DNA from: Glossina fuscipes
Lineage: Eukaryota > Arthropoda > Insecta > Diptera > Glossinidae
Length of the DNA stretch: 64,000 nucleotides
Assembly: GCF_014805625.2 (NCBI RefSeq)
Contig: NW_023998431.1
Coordinates: forward strand, 488,687-552,686
Direction: 5' to 3'
Under the pieces are notes generated by a model, which worked only from the letters and a program-made list of their open reading frames with translations, had not been told where the DNA came from and made no database searches. This document shows positions 11,195 to 21,875 of this stretch, one piece after another (position 1 is the stretch's first letter; each line of letters opens with the position of its first letter). The position numbers were made by a program, and so were the translations under genes.

Positions 11195-13445
11195 CTTAAC
11201 TGAACGTGTACATTTCAAATAGTATGTACGTTTGTATTTCTGTCGGTAGTTTGCTTTAGATAGAATGCGAATCTTTTTTTATTTTTTCTGATAAACATAC
11301 ATACCTTGATATTGGTAAACTGAGATTCACCATTTAAACAAAAATTGTGCCTTGTAAGTATTGCCAGACCAAAAAAAAAAAAAAAAATTAAGAAAAAAGA
11401 AACCAAAATATCACTATTACGATGCAAAGCAAAGCAAAGGCAGTAATAAGATTTTTCATATGGCTAAGTCTTCGTCCTGCAAACTTACAGTTGATAGAAT
11501 GCATTCTTTGAAAACTATTTAACGAGCGCGAAGCAGCAAAGGCAACAGTCAGTTTATTTGAAGTCTATGGAAAAATGCTCACAAACTCACACAAAAACAA
11601 TCTAGCTTTAAGAATTCATCGACAGATGAATTCAGCCAGAAACTGGCTGAAAAATTATCTTCGCAAAATTGCTGAGCGCCTCTTATTGAAAGCTTTTAGA
11701 AACCGTAAAAACAATATTAGTGAAAAATTCTATTAATGGATAATAATGCATTAAGCAACAATATGAAGATAATAAATTGTGGAACGAGAACGAAGCCAGG
11801 AAAATATGTGATGAAAAAAAATATATATATATTTCAACGAAATGATTTTAATTCTTTGAGCAAACATTACATGGTAAGGACTTTTAAAGTTCAAAGATAA
11901 TTTCAAAAAAAAAAAGAAAAAAGAAATTAATTTTTATTCGCTTTTACACGTCAACCGCTCTTGCAAACTTTCTTTTGATTATGTGCTATACGTTTCAAGC
12001 TATAGTTTCTTACTTGTGTTGGGCTTATTTATAGACTGATAACACTATTTTTCCAATACAAGGCTTCACTTCACAAATTTTATATTAATATCTACCAAGA
12101 ATGCTAGGTTACAATTTTCTCTCTAGGGCGTGTTAACTTTTGGATAGGACCCGTGCCCATTTTCAAACTTTAAAGCTAACCAGAAATCAAGAGGATATAA
12201 AACCAATTCCAGTTTTCTATCTAAATTTTTGCGACCGCGAACATTCGAACAATATATGTCAGACCGACAGACGACGGTTGAACAAGGTTGAACTGATTCA
12301 GAACTTGAGACTAATCAAGGACATATCATAGTGTTTTATATATATGCTATTGGCTTACTGCCGCGTATTCCTTGGCCATAGTATATTAAAGAAGAAAAGT
12401 TAAACAATTTGCTACTAAATAGCAAACTGTTATATTAGATAAAGGCGAAGGGCGAATAAGGAAAAAGTGCCAGCAATTTTGGGCAGCGCAAAATTCGGTC
12501 TGAACTGAATACAATACCTTTTACGTTCTTTTCTTCTTTTAGTTTATTTCCTTAGCTTTGCGCAACGTTGAATATGTTGTTTAAAATATTTATAATTAAA
12601 AAAGAAATTTCCCAAAAGGCCTGCAAAATAGTTAAAAGCATTCGGGTTCATAAACGGAGAAAAATAGTTTTCTAAAAAATAAAATTCGAAAAAAAAAGGT
12701 GAAAAAACTATATTAACCTTTGTGCGACACTTAGATACCCATCAATAATAAGAAAAAAGAAATGATTAGAATTTCGCTAATAAGTTTGCAGGGAGAGTCC
12801 GAATATTGCTTGAAAGCATGTTTGTGAAAAGCATCTTGATGACGTCACGATTTAGGGCATTTAAATGATATTCCATTTTCATCCGACTATCAATCAGAAG
12901 AAGATATCTGCTGTATTTGGATAGACTGGTTGGGCCTATACTGCTCGATGGACTCGTCTGACTTAGCAGTCAAACTTAACTGAAAATGCGACATATATTT
13001 TGATCAAAATTTTTGTTATTTTGAAAATTCAACAACTGATATGTGTCATGGTCGTGTCGACTGAAAAACCTTTTTATCAAATATACACAATTTTCGATGC
13101 ATACTTTTGCGCGTAATAAATCGAATGAAAAACTTGAAGCTCTACCTATTGGTTTCGTCCTTTACTTCTCTTAAAATTAAAATTCAAATCGTAAGCTATT
13201 GTCAAAAGCATTCGTGGTTTATTAAAAACCTCTTATGAATATGTAATATGTATGAGGAGCAAACTTTCCAACAACGGCAACCTCACTCAAGCAGAAGAGA
13301 AATATGTTTATAAAATAACTTTTGAATTTTTATACACCAACATCCAACGACGAGGGTATATTTGCATTATCAGAACGCTTGCAACACCCAAAATTGAAAA
13401 GAATATATTCATCAAATCGACATTAAATTCTGAAACAATGTAAGC
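11195..13445. other. unassigned AT-rich stretch
   Basis: No gene is supported. It contains an A-run at 11371-11387, a short AT run near 11821-11832 and A/T-rich sequence near 12650-12700. The block around 12240-12310 has ACCGACAGACGACGG and GATTCAGAAC, words also seen in repeat A, but too little is conserved to call a copy. Confidence 0.5.
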
Positions 13446-13449
13446 ATGT

Positions 13450-13795
13450 TCGTCTATCCGTCCTTGTACGGAAAAAAATCGTTTGGTCGCAAAAATTAAG
13501 ACATCGGCTTCATATTTGGCATAAAGAACGTGGATGTGCTTGCACGTATCGTATTATTGAAAAAGAAAAAAGAAATCAGTCATAGAACACGCCCACAATG
13601 CACAATATAAACTAAGAACATATCTGCTCTCCGTATTTTTTGCACACTACTTATAGATTACAACGGATTAACGTTAAAAGATTTTCACATGTTATCCATA
13701 AAAATGTGAAAAAAGCAGCCGAATCCATCCAATATGATAAAGTGTTATGATGGGTACAAAAGATTCGATCACAACCGAATATAATTTTCTTACTT
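13450..13795 (-). repeat. repeat B copy, minus orientation
   Basis: Read on the minus strand from 13795, the sequence opens AATTATATTCGGTTGTGATC, then CGAATCTTTTGTACCCATCA, the same head as at 33733 and 36205. Further in it has GTGGGCGTGTTCTATGACTG, matching the GTAGGCGCATCCTTTGACTG block at about 36432. The far end (about 13450) carries a GGACGGATAGACG motif. No coding frame is evident. Confidence 0.6.
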
Positions 13796-14394
13796 GTTTC
13801 TTTTCGACTTATTTTATGTATACGTAAAAGGAACGACTATACTTACGTATGCATATTCATAAAGTGTGTTCCAACACTAATAATGCATTATGTGGTCATA
13901 AGGGAATAAGTAAATTTTTTAGCTTTAACGTTATTTGACTGGGGAAGAAATTGTGTGCGAAAACATCAAGAGCATAGAAGTTTTACAAAAACAAATTACA
14001 GACATTACTATGCATAAGTAATTAGTAATTAGAAGAAGTGAAATAAATGACCGCATCTATGTATTATCGTGTACATAAAGTAAATAGCAATTTAAACAAT
14101 TTTGTTGTTCTACTAGCGCCTAGAAAAGCTTCTTCGTCAGAGGACTTAACGCAAAAATAAACAAATATTTCGATAGAAATCTTTACAGATTCTTATATTT
14201 TAAATGAGGACCTTTACTTATCCACAGTAGCTTTAAAAAATATTTCGAGTATAATTCAAGATTAAGAAAACGAAATTTTAGATTTCGTTTCTTCTCCGAG
14301 ATTCTTGTAATAACTGAAGGTGAAGAGCCCCGACACACTGTAAAACACCCTGCACCATCCTACAATTATTTTTATAACGAATATCCGAAATAAA

Positions 14395-14640
14395 TTATCA
14401 TATGAACAGCTCAAGCGATTTTTAATGGCCAATGGGCCAAAACAGGTCAATGTACCAAATGTCATTAAAATATCTTAAAAAGCGCGCCCTATAAATTAGA
14501 TCGATTCAAGACGTGATTTTAAAACGATCGGTATAATAAACGATGCGTCTATTTCAAATTCTTCTGGGTATTGCATACATCCGCATCAACTTAATATACT
14601 CTAATGTAACGCAGCTAGTATAGGTAATACCAAATCAAAT
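14395..14640 (-). repeat. repeat A copy, head half, minus orientation
   Basis: The block order matches other copies: GGTCAATGTACCAAATGTCA, a GATCGATTCAAGACGTGATT block, AATAAACGATGCGTCTATTT, then CTTCTGGGTATTGCATACAT and ATCAACTTAATATACTC. The same order appears at 30950-31045 and 53560-53650. Confidence 0.65.
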
Positions 14641-14854
14641 TTTAATATTTTCACTATTATTAAAATGAACAAAAATACTCCAGACATATTGGAATATGCG
14701 GACAACAAAAGGTTTTTAAATAGAAAAATATCTGATGTATTGTCAGTTATATGTAAAGGCTGCAAAGAAGGGAGAATGCTATATATAACCGAATTTTCTG
14801 TACTTATCGTCTTTAACTTAAAAGCAAGTCGAAGAACATAAAATTTTAATACTT

Positions 14855-15070
14855 ATAATAGTATATGGGCGTGGACAATTTGCAAAGGTGCCGTAAAATC
14901 GTTTACAGAATGTACATCTAACTTTTTATCGTTCCATTTTTTGTAGTTTAAAGGAAAGGATCAAAAGATTTCAGTCCAAATTTGACGCCGATGCCGATTT
15001 TTGCGAGCGATAGAACGTTTACCACACGCATTACGCATACGAGCGAAGCGACAGATAAAAACGATTTTGC
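14855..15070 (+). repeat. repeat B internal fragment
   Basis: It contains ATATGGGCGTGGACAATTTG and, further on, CGATTTTTGCGAGCGATAGA followed by ACGTTTACC. These resemble the internal GTAGGCG block and the AGACCGTTTACCGCATACA block of the copy at 36205-36550. The head is missing. Confidence 0.4.
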
Positions 15071-16639
15071 AATCCCACGCATATAAGCATTTCCAGGCAA
15101 AGTATAAAGATATACCTAATAAAAGAGTATAATTTTTGGTACTTTATGACGAAAATGAATAAAGCCTTGCATTCGATGAAATGATGTAGGGTATTTCATG
15201 GTCGCCTTTCTCCATCTATAATGCTTGCTGTTTTGTTCTATTCATAAGAAAAGATATCGCACAGCGTCTGTGAAGTATAGGTATTGTTGGTCATCGCAAA
15301 ATACGGCTTACATTTAACTCTCTCTTGTTTGCCATTCGTCTAACTGTTTGTCTACTGTTCAGCACTGTTAAAACTGCAAATAGAAAATTCACTCCTCAAT
15401 GACATATATTCTGATCAAACTCAACTAAATCGTTCAAAGTCAGCCATCTACCTTCAGCGCAGTTGTAGAAATAATTTTTGTTTAACGATAATTTTAGTGA
15501 ATTCAAAGATATAGTTACAGTTAACAGAAAATCTCAACACATGTCAGTGGATTTAAACAGAACCAACTAAATGGTACGCTGTCCCAACATACGAACCAGT
15601 AAAATCGCTGAACTTTTGGTGCTTCTATTGCCACTAACAGTAGTAGCGCTGTTAATTAACAGCCATTTGACTACTTGCTCTTTCGTTTTTATTATTTATA
15701 TGGGCAAGAATACTGTTAAACTTTCACACATACATACAATACAATTAACAAAACAACAGCGCATAGACAGAATATACGCTACATGTAAGTGTATATGTAC
15801 AGAAAAAAAAAAAGGAAAAGCAAAGTCTACGTAGGCATAATATACAACTTTTATTCGTTGCACAGTTTATTTCATATTGAAGAAAATTTGCTTCAATAAA
15901 TTTCGGTCTCTGGTCTCAAACGTTTAGCCTTTGAACGAAGAATTGTCAAATGCTTCATAAAGACGATCACCTTTTTTTATCTAAGGTGTTACTCTTATCA
16001 AATAAAGAAACTTTTACATGCCGATAGAGCGAGCAAGTACTAGTATTCAACGGCTTCATTAATAAACGACTAGTACTCGTAGTAATGACAAGTTAGCAGT
16101 TTGTGTTTTATTGACACCGCATGTTGTCATAAGGCATTTAATTGCTCGATTCGATAACAACAACTTTGTAAAAGAATATGCAATGTTCGATAATTAAATG
16201 GTAAACTCTCATAATTTGAAAGTTCAGAAGAAAAAAAACTTTAAATATATGCAAGAAATTTTGTATGTTTCCATGAAAAGACTGCATATTTTAGAGCTTC
16301 TGCTTCAGATTCAAATGAACGTTGAATGTTGTTTTTTCTTTTCACTTAATCTAAAGAACTCACCCGCTGGAAGTTACAATTTTTTACTTATGCATTTAAC
16401 CTTGTAGTAAGCACACGGAATAGTAGACTGACCTATAAATTTAAGCTTATTCAAAATCTCGTACTTGTTGAAGCGTATTTTTCGAGACAACAAACGCAAT
16501 GAGACGCTTTGCATAATCCTCCTCTTGAAATGCGTTCATTATTAACTTTAACTTTTACGAAAAATGAGATGAGAAATGCTAGCGTATATTTTCATATACA
16601 TTTCCCACAGGTTCATTGTGGTGATCAGAAAATAAGGTG
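15071..16639. other. unassigned AT-rich stretch
   Basis: No supported gene. An 87-codon plus-strand frame at 15571-15834 starts with a short hydrophobic segment (LLVLLLPLTVVALLI) and ends in a lysine-rich tail. It has no homolog I recognise, and the tail comes from an A-run, so I treat it as chance. Repeat-like CTGTTTGTCTACTGTTC words occur near 15345. Confidence 0.5.
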
Positions 16640-17010
16640 AATTTCATTATAAAATGAAACATTTTTATTTATTCTTTCAAAACAAATTTCATTGCCTTTA
16701 AAATACTCCCAGTCCGATAAAATGGAACTTACGGCAACGTAATGCCCAGTCCTCGAAGCAATTAGAAAATTCTTGTTCTCCGGTCATCTTCAAATCAGAT
16801 TGTATTTTCTAAATCGAGTTGAATCGGTATCCTCGAGGCAGTCTTTTGAGTTTGAGTTGAACGCAGCCTCTTAATCCAAATAAAATATGCATAGCATCAG
16901 CGAGACCTTTAATTGTCAATCGATGATTTTCAAGAACCTTCATCGGTATCATCGGTAAATACTTATAATCATTTCTGGCGTTGCTCGTCTTAAGGTGGCT
17001 TTTTGCAATC
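16640..17010 (-). pseudogene. internally deleted mariner transposase remnant
   Basis: On the minus strand the translation includes TPEMI, then VLENHRLTIKGLADA, matching the linker and second helix-turn-helix region of irritans-type mariner transposases (xxTPEMIxxV...LENHRLTIRELADALNISFGS). Shortly downstream, after frame changes, it reads FSNCFEDWALRCRK and then SDWEYFKGNEI. These match the extreme C-terminus of the same family (FxKCFEDWKxRWHKCIxSxGEYFEGDEI). The whole catalytic core between these ends is gone, leaving a fusion of N- and C-terminal pieces with several frameshifts. Terminal inverted repeats were not identified. Confidence 0.7.
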
Positions 17011-17952
17011 AAAATGCTTTTTTGCGATTCTCAAACTTTTCGCGGCAGAATATTCATTCCTCAAGCAACATGAATTTGAACGCAATGAATTTGCTATACA
17101 AAATCAAAAAGAAGCATAATGAAAATGGAAAAAATCACCTTTGTATGTTGTGTACGTATAAAGACAGGTGTAGATAGATGTAAGAGAAACTACTGCCCAC
17201 ACGAATTAAAAAAGTTTTTAAAATAAGATTCCATTGCATCCCCGAACTTTAAATAAAAAATTCACATTATTTTTTGATCACAGAAGCACACACACTTTTG
17301 TTCAATCTTCGTCTACAAAGTGATGGCATTCAAATTTTAACGTAATAGAGTAGCGCGCAAGATATCCTCAGTTTGGACAGCAAACATTTTTTGCGTTTTA
17401 AATATGGCTATAAATTGTGTTTTTTAGGGTTGACATGATAATAAATGAATATGCTAAACACGTTTTAAGCACAACAGTGTTTTTTTTTTCTGTTGTATGA
17501 TAAATATCCTCTGATTTATTCATTAAGATTAATGACAGAAAAAAACGAAAAATAATTAAGAAATTTATTTCAAAAACATGTATCGAAACAAAGCCAATTT
17601 GTTAAGCTTGAAAAGAAATTTGTATTAAAACCTTTTGCATTTACGATACGAAAACTTTAACATTATAAAATGTCAAACATACGATATTTTTCCTTTGTCA
17701 AAGACTTTATCAACTGTCATGTGCATACATTTCATACATATATTTTATAGGAGAAAATAGTCATATCATAAACGGTCTTTTGTGATATGAATATTCTTAA
17801 AGAATGTCGCCATAATCTTAATAAATATATTTTAAATTTTCACTTTTAAAACAAAGATATACTGCGAGCATTTTTATTAGAAATTTTATATCATATCATT
17901 ACTTTTTAATAACGCAAATATATTATTGCTTATTTAATATAAAATATACTAT

Positions 17953-17956
<4 letters not shown>
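17011..17956. other. unassigned AT-rich stretch
   Basis: Very AT-rich with no recognisable coding content. Part of the right flank of the mariner remnant (perhaps to about 17230) may be its 5' untranslated end, but I could not confirm an inverted repeat. Confidence 0.5.

Positions 17957-17995
<39 letters not shown>
17957..17995. repeat. poly-A tract (39 nt)
   Basis: A homopolymer of 39 A, the longest pure A-run in the window. It lies directly against the tail end of the repeat A copy at 18000-19016. In that copy's own orientation it is a T-run immediately after the tail. Other repeat A copies also end in T-rich runs (for example near 51790 and 61727). Confidence 0.9.
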
Positions 17996-17996
<1 letters not shown>

Positions 17997-17999
17997 ATT

Positions 18000-19016
18000 A
18001 TAGTTAGTCAACGCCCTACGCGAATTCACCTAATTATTCAAATTATTTTAGTAATAGTACATCGAAAATTAGACATTATTTTCATGCAACGGCGTGTAGT
18101 TTTCATGTAAGCCCGCAAAACATCATATGACGTAATCCAAGTGTAGCAAACTTAATTTACTTGCCAGTAATTTAGAAAATAGCCTTTCTCTTCATACAAG
18201 CGCTTGAATTTTATAATATTTTATATGTTATGGTTTAAAAAATAAGCCAACGTAATCCAAAGTTCCTATTGTTAATTTTTATCAGAAAATATTAAAAAAT
18301 AAGGGCTCTCCACACATTAGAAGCCCTGTACAGATTGGTGTCGAAAAAATAGAGCCATGTGCCTCAAATTTCGCCCAATTAACTTTTATGTCAAATCACT
18401 GTTATAAAGAAATTTTCACATTTCTGAGCATCCTTATATGCGGTGGTATCCAAAAAATAGACCCACGTGGTCCAAGTTGGGATAAGTTGATTTCTTCAAC
18501 AATTTACTATTATGAACCTATTTTCACCACGAAATATTGAAATTTAGATTTTTTTAACATATAAAGATTCCGTTTTCATAAGAACTGTTACAGGAAACCA
18601 ATTTAGAAGGGCGAAATATTATTACAAAGTGAGTTTTATCGAAAAATTTTGAAAATTGCAATTTTTGCCCATATAACAACCTCTTAAAATAAAGGGTTGT
18701 ATGGGAAGTGATAGAAAAAGTAGACGGATCCAAACCATTTTCAGCAGCGTTTGTAATTGAGTTGAAACACGTCAATGCACCATACTTCATCAAAAATTGC
18801 GAGCTGTAGATTGAACACGAAACTACATGAACAGACATCAGAGGGAGTGAAGGATGAACGGAGACGCACAGACTTAAATCGATTCAGAAAATGATGCTAA
18901 ATTCGATGCTAATACCGGTATAATGAAAGGTAGGTCTATCTTAACCTCTTGTAGGTGTTAAAAACGTTCACACAAACTAAATATACTCTATACCAAAAGT
19001 AGTGTAGGATATAATT
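18000..19016 (-). repeat. repeat A, near full-length copy, minus orientation
   Basis: In minus orientation this copy runs from the head (TATATCCTACACTACTTTTG, ending at about 19013) to the tail near 18000 (AGTCAACGCCCTACGCGAAT on the plus strand). Internal landmarks shared with other copies are the ATGATGCTAAATTCGATGCT block, CCATTTTCAGCAGCGTTTG, and the AAAATTAGACATTATTTTCA block seen also near 32750 and 43430. At about 1 kb it is among the longest copies. The open frame at 18554-18838 inside it has no recognisable domain. Confidence 0.75.
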
Positions 19017-19671
19017 AAATCTCAGTTCTTTCTGGGACATGGTAATAAACAAAGATATATGACAAATAAATAGTAAATTCTTATATAATGAAATTTTCTT
19101 TAAAATATTTTGAATTTCTTTTTAATACTCATATCTTAAACGAAACACCTAAATGTTTTATATCTTACCACTCATCCCATCGAAAGCCTTCACAGTGCGC
19201 AGTAAAGTTATTGCTCTTTGAAATATATGTATATTAAAGGTACATCTTGTATCCTCCTGCACTATTCATCTTAGTCAGTAGATGCAATATAAATTTCGAA
19301 TGAATTATATGAATGCAATGTATTTAGAAGTTTATCTTCAATGATATTGTTTTAATGCGAGAAATATGTGCTTTAATATTAAACGAGAATTACAAAAGTA
19401 ATAACATTGCCTAATATTGTACACACAAGTGCAACTAGGAACAAAACAAAAAGCTTTCAATAACTTATTCTTATCAAAAAAATCTCATCAAAAATATTGA
19501 TTAAATATGCAGACTTATTTTCTCTTATGTAAATTAACATATGCGAGAATAGTATATGTTGCATTATGTTAGATACTGTAATTCTTTGTTGCAATTTTTA
19601 CGCATATATTTACGATCTCCTTTATGCTCATATATTGCTTACATAAACAATTATCTGGAAGTCTGACACAT
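19017..19671. other. AT-rich stretch upstream of the tRNA gene
   Basis: No gene or repeat family recognised. AT-rich flanks with no obvious upstream element are normal for a tRNA gene whose promoter is internal. Confidence 0.5.
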
Positions 19672-19743
19672 GGGGATATAGCTCAGTGGTAGAGCATTCG
19701 ACTGCAGATCGAGAGGTCCCCGGTTCAAACCCGGGTGTCCCCT
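19672..19743 (+). tRNA. tRNA-Cys: tRNA-Cys (anticodon GCA)
   Basis: A 72-nt sequence that folds into a complete cloverleaf. The acceptor stem GGGGATA pairs with TGTCCCC (one U-G pair), the D arm is GCTC...GAGC, the anticodon stem TTCGA/TCGAG holds loop CTGCAGA, and the T stem CCGGG-type arm has loop TTCAAAC. The anticodon GCA is at 19704-19706 and reads cysteine codons. The discriminator is T and no CCA is encoded, as in eukaryotic nuclear genes. There is no intron. The internal promoters are intact: box A TAGCTCAGTGG (19679-19689) and box B GGTTCAAACCC (19722-19732). It is very close to the fly tRNA-Cys I know, so it is probably a functional nuclear gene. No other tRNA is seen in the window. 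Confidence 0.96.
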
Positions 19744-19749
19744 AGACAC

Positions 19750-19756
19750 TTTTTTT
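19750..19756 (+). terminator. RNA polymerase III terminator
   Basis: A run of seven T begins 7 nt after the tRNA discriminator base, which is the usual Pol III stop signal and supports an active transcription unit. Confidence 0.85.
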
Positions 19757-20827
19757 GCTTTTTTCTATTTTTACTTGAGCACAATTTTTATAATACATAT
19801 TTTTTTTATACACTATAGAAGTGAAACGAGATATTAGTGTATTTGTGCGCATAGAATGCATATTTTAATCGAGGTAGAAAAATAGCTTTAGACTTAAATT
19901 CAGTTTATGAGAGGAATTGCACCCTTCTCAGTAATAGTGTAACCATAAACAGATATAGGTCGATCCAAAAAAAAAAAAAAAACGCTTGATAAAATTATGA
20001 AGCCTAGCTCCAGCACCCGAAAAATAAAAATGATTCAAATCGCTTTTTATAAGTAAAACGTCTAGAATAATTGCAAAGCAAAACGAGATAACTCTGCCTT
20101 ATGATAACGTTCTCAAAAAACTAATCATTCCCAGATAAATTTTCCGAATGTTGGTCAGTCTTACACTTAATACAATTGATGAAAGATAATAAAGTTCTTA
20201 TCCGTGAAACAAAGAAATGCATATAGGACGGTTACTTAACATGAATGCAATGATTCTGTTATTTTGAAGAAGGAGTTTTTCATGTTTTATTGTTTTCGTT
20301 GAACGCAAAATTTTCATTTTGAAGAGACATGGAACTCAGGCGATTAGAAAATTAAAACATTTCAACACTTCAAACCATAAGACGTGTAGATTTTATAAAT
20401 CGGCAAGAATGCATACATAGGTTGAATGAAATGAGCGCATGCAGCGTCACCGGAGGAAAAAGAAACTTGAAATAAAGAACAGCTGCGTTTACCTTATTTA
20501 TATTCTTTGCAGCAGTTTTTAAGCAAGCGTTCGTATTGAAAAATGGGGAGAAGTGAGTGTCCATGCTCCTGTATGATGTTATCTGTCGATGAGACTTGAG
20601 TCCGGTATGAACTACCACTGCCGAAATTTTATTGTACCAGAGGGATATGAAATTAAAATGAAATGATAAGGGAATCATGCAAGTTCACGTGCTCAAAACA
20701 ATAATGTCATTTCAAATAAGATGATTTATTATCAATTTCTGTGTGAAAACATTTGAAGAATATATCACTATTTGATCCATGTAACTTGTATGAAGTGGCC
20801 AAAAAAGGAAAGGCGAAAACTTATATG
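19757..20827. other. unassigned stretch downstream of the tRNA gene
   Basis: No gene recognised. An A-run lies at 19968-19982. A minus-strand frame of 102 codons at 20370-20678 has no known domain. Confidence 0.5.
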
Positions 20828-21590
20828 CAGCGTAGCCTGCGCGTAAATGATGTATACCGCATCCATTCGGGCAGAGAAAGTACTACAAAGTAAACATATC
20901 CGAAAGCTGGAAGCTGTTCAAAGCCTATGCACACACAATAGTAATGTATCCATAAAGACAAAAAAAAAATACTACTCGGGAAAGAAATTGCAGCGATGTC
21001 TGCACGCTTAAGACCGCTATCTGCTAGAACATTTTGATAGAACAGTAGCAATGAAGGGAAAACGGCTCGAAAGGAAGATGGGCCTAGACCCTTCTTTCAA
21101 ATGTAGAACAATGGGTGGGGACGAAAAATTTCCTAAACCTGGTCAACAATTTTTGTGCCGTTTCAACTTACGAGCCGATAGCGCATGCGACCTGTGCCAA
21201 GACATAAACGACGATGCGCAACACAGGTGGAAATAAACTTTTCAGATCTCTCGAATTAGAAATTACGCCAGGTAACCTGCTCGCAGCGAAAGATGGAAAA
21301 AAAAGCGACGATTTTCTGCAAGGCATGGCCCGATATGAAGTAACATAACGGGCCACATCCGAACCTCTAATCAAGGAGGGGGGAAGTAGGACGCTATAAT
21401 GAGGCTCAAAAGTCTATAAGAGTCCATCTCGAGGTAATGCGAAGGCGCCGTAACAGGATGGCTCTGATACCAGCGTAGGACCAGTAGTTGGCTGTGCGCC
21501 GACTCTAAGCCTACAGAGATAAGGTAGATAGGTAAATAGATAGGAATTAGAACGAGCTAAACAACAAATAGTTAACAAAAAAAAAAATAA
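20828..21590 (+). pseudogene. 3' end of an R1-like LINE (ORF2 C-terminus)
   Basis: Around 21140-21230 the plus strand reads QQFLCRFNLRADSACDLC and then QDINDDAQH. This fits the C-terminal zinc-knuckle of R1/I-type LINE ORF2 proteins (FRxxLxRFxxxxSPxCxxC...DDAEHVFFxC). Two cysteine codons (21186-21188, 21195-21197) and the histidine codon (21222-21224) are kept. The last cysteine position is lost and a stop follows at once. After a frame change, ITPGNLLAAKD resembles the LTPENLVxxML block that comes next in this family. An A-run (about 21578-21590) then closes the copy like a LINE tail. Upstream similarity (20828-21050) is weak. The copy is 5'-truncated and dead. Confidence 0.6.
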
Positions 21591-21767
21591 TTGCTATTTA
21601 TAGAAGTCGTGGTTGTAGTTGTGATGGCTGTTCAAAATTCACTTGAAGGCAAAGGAAAAACAATAAAATGATAGCAAAATAATAATACGCCATAAACTAA
21701 CTTTGTTTAAATAGCCAACAACGATATTTTCGATAAATTCTTTTTAAAATCTTATCAGACCGTTTTT

Positions 21768-21875
21768 TTAAAACCTACACCACTTATGGTACAAGGGTGT
21801 ATCAAGTTTATGCGGATGTGCACAACACCTAGAAGGAGTTGAGATAGCCGCACCATCCATTGTATCGAGACATGT
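21768..21875 (+). repeat. repeat A, head fragment
   Basis: It reads CCTACACCACTTATGGTACA, AGGGTGTATCAAGTTTATGC, then CACAACACCTAGAAGGAGTT, the typical head of repeat A, and then fades. It lies about 180 bp after the R1-like LINE tail. Confidence 0.75.

Noticed and set aside
12140..12331. Possible repeat A copy on the basis of ACCGACAGACGACGG and GATTCAGAAC
   Set aside because: Only two short words match and their spacing and flanks do not follow the family.
15571..15834. Possible small secreted or membrane protein (hydrophobic stretch near the N-terminus)
   Set aside because: The tail is encoded by an A-rich run, no homolog is known to me, and no supporting gene signals are visible.
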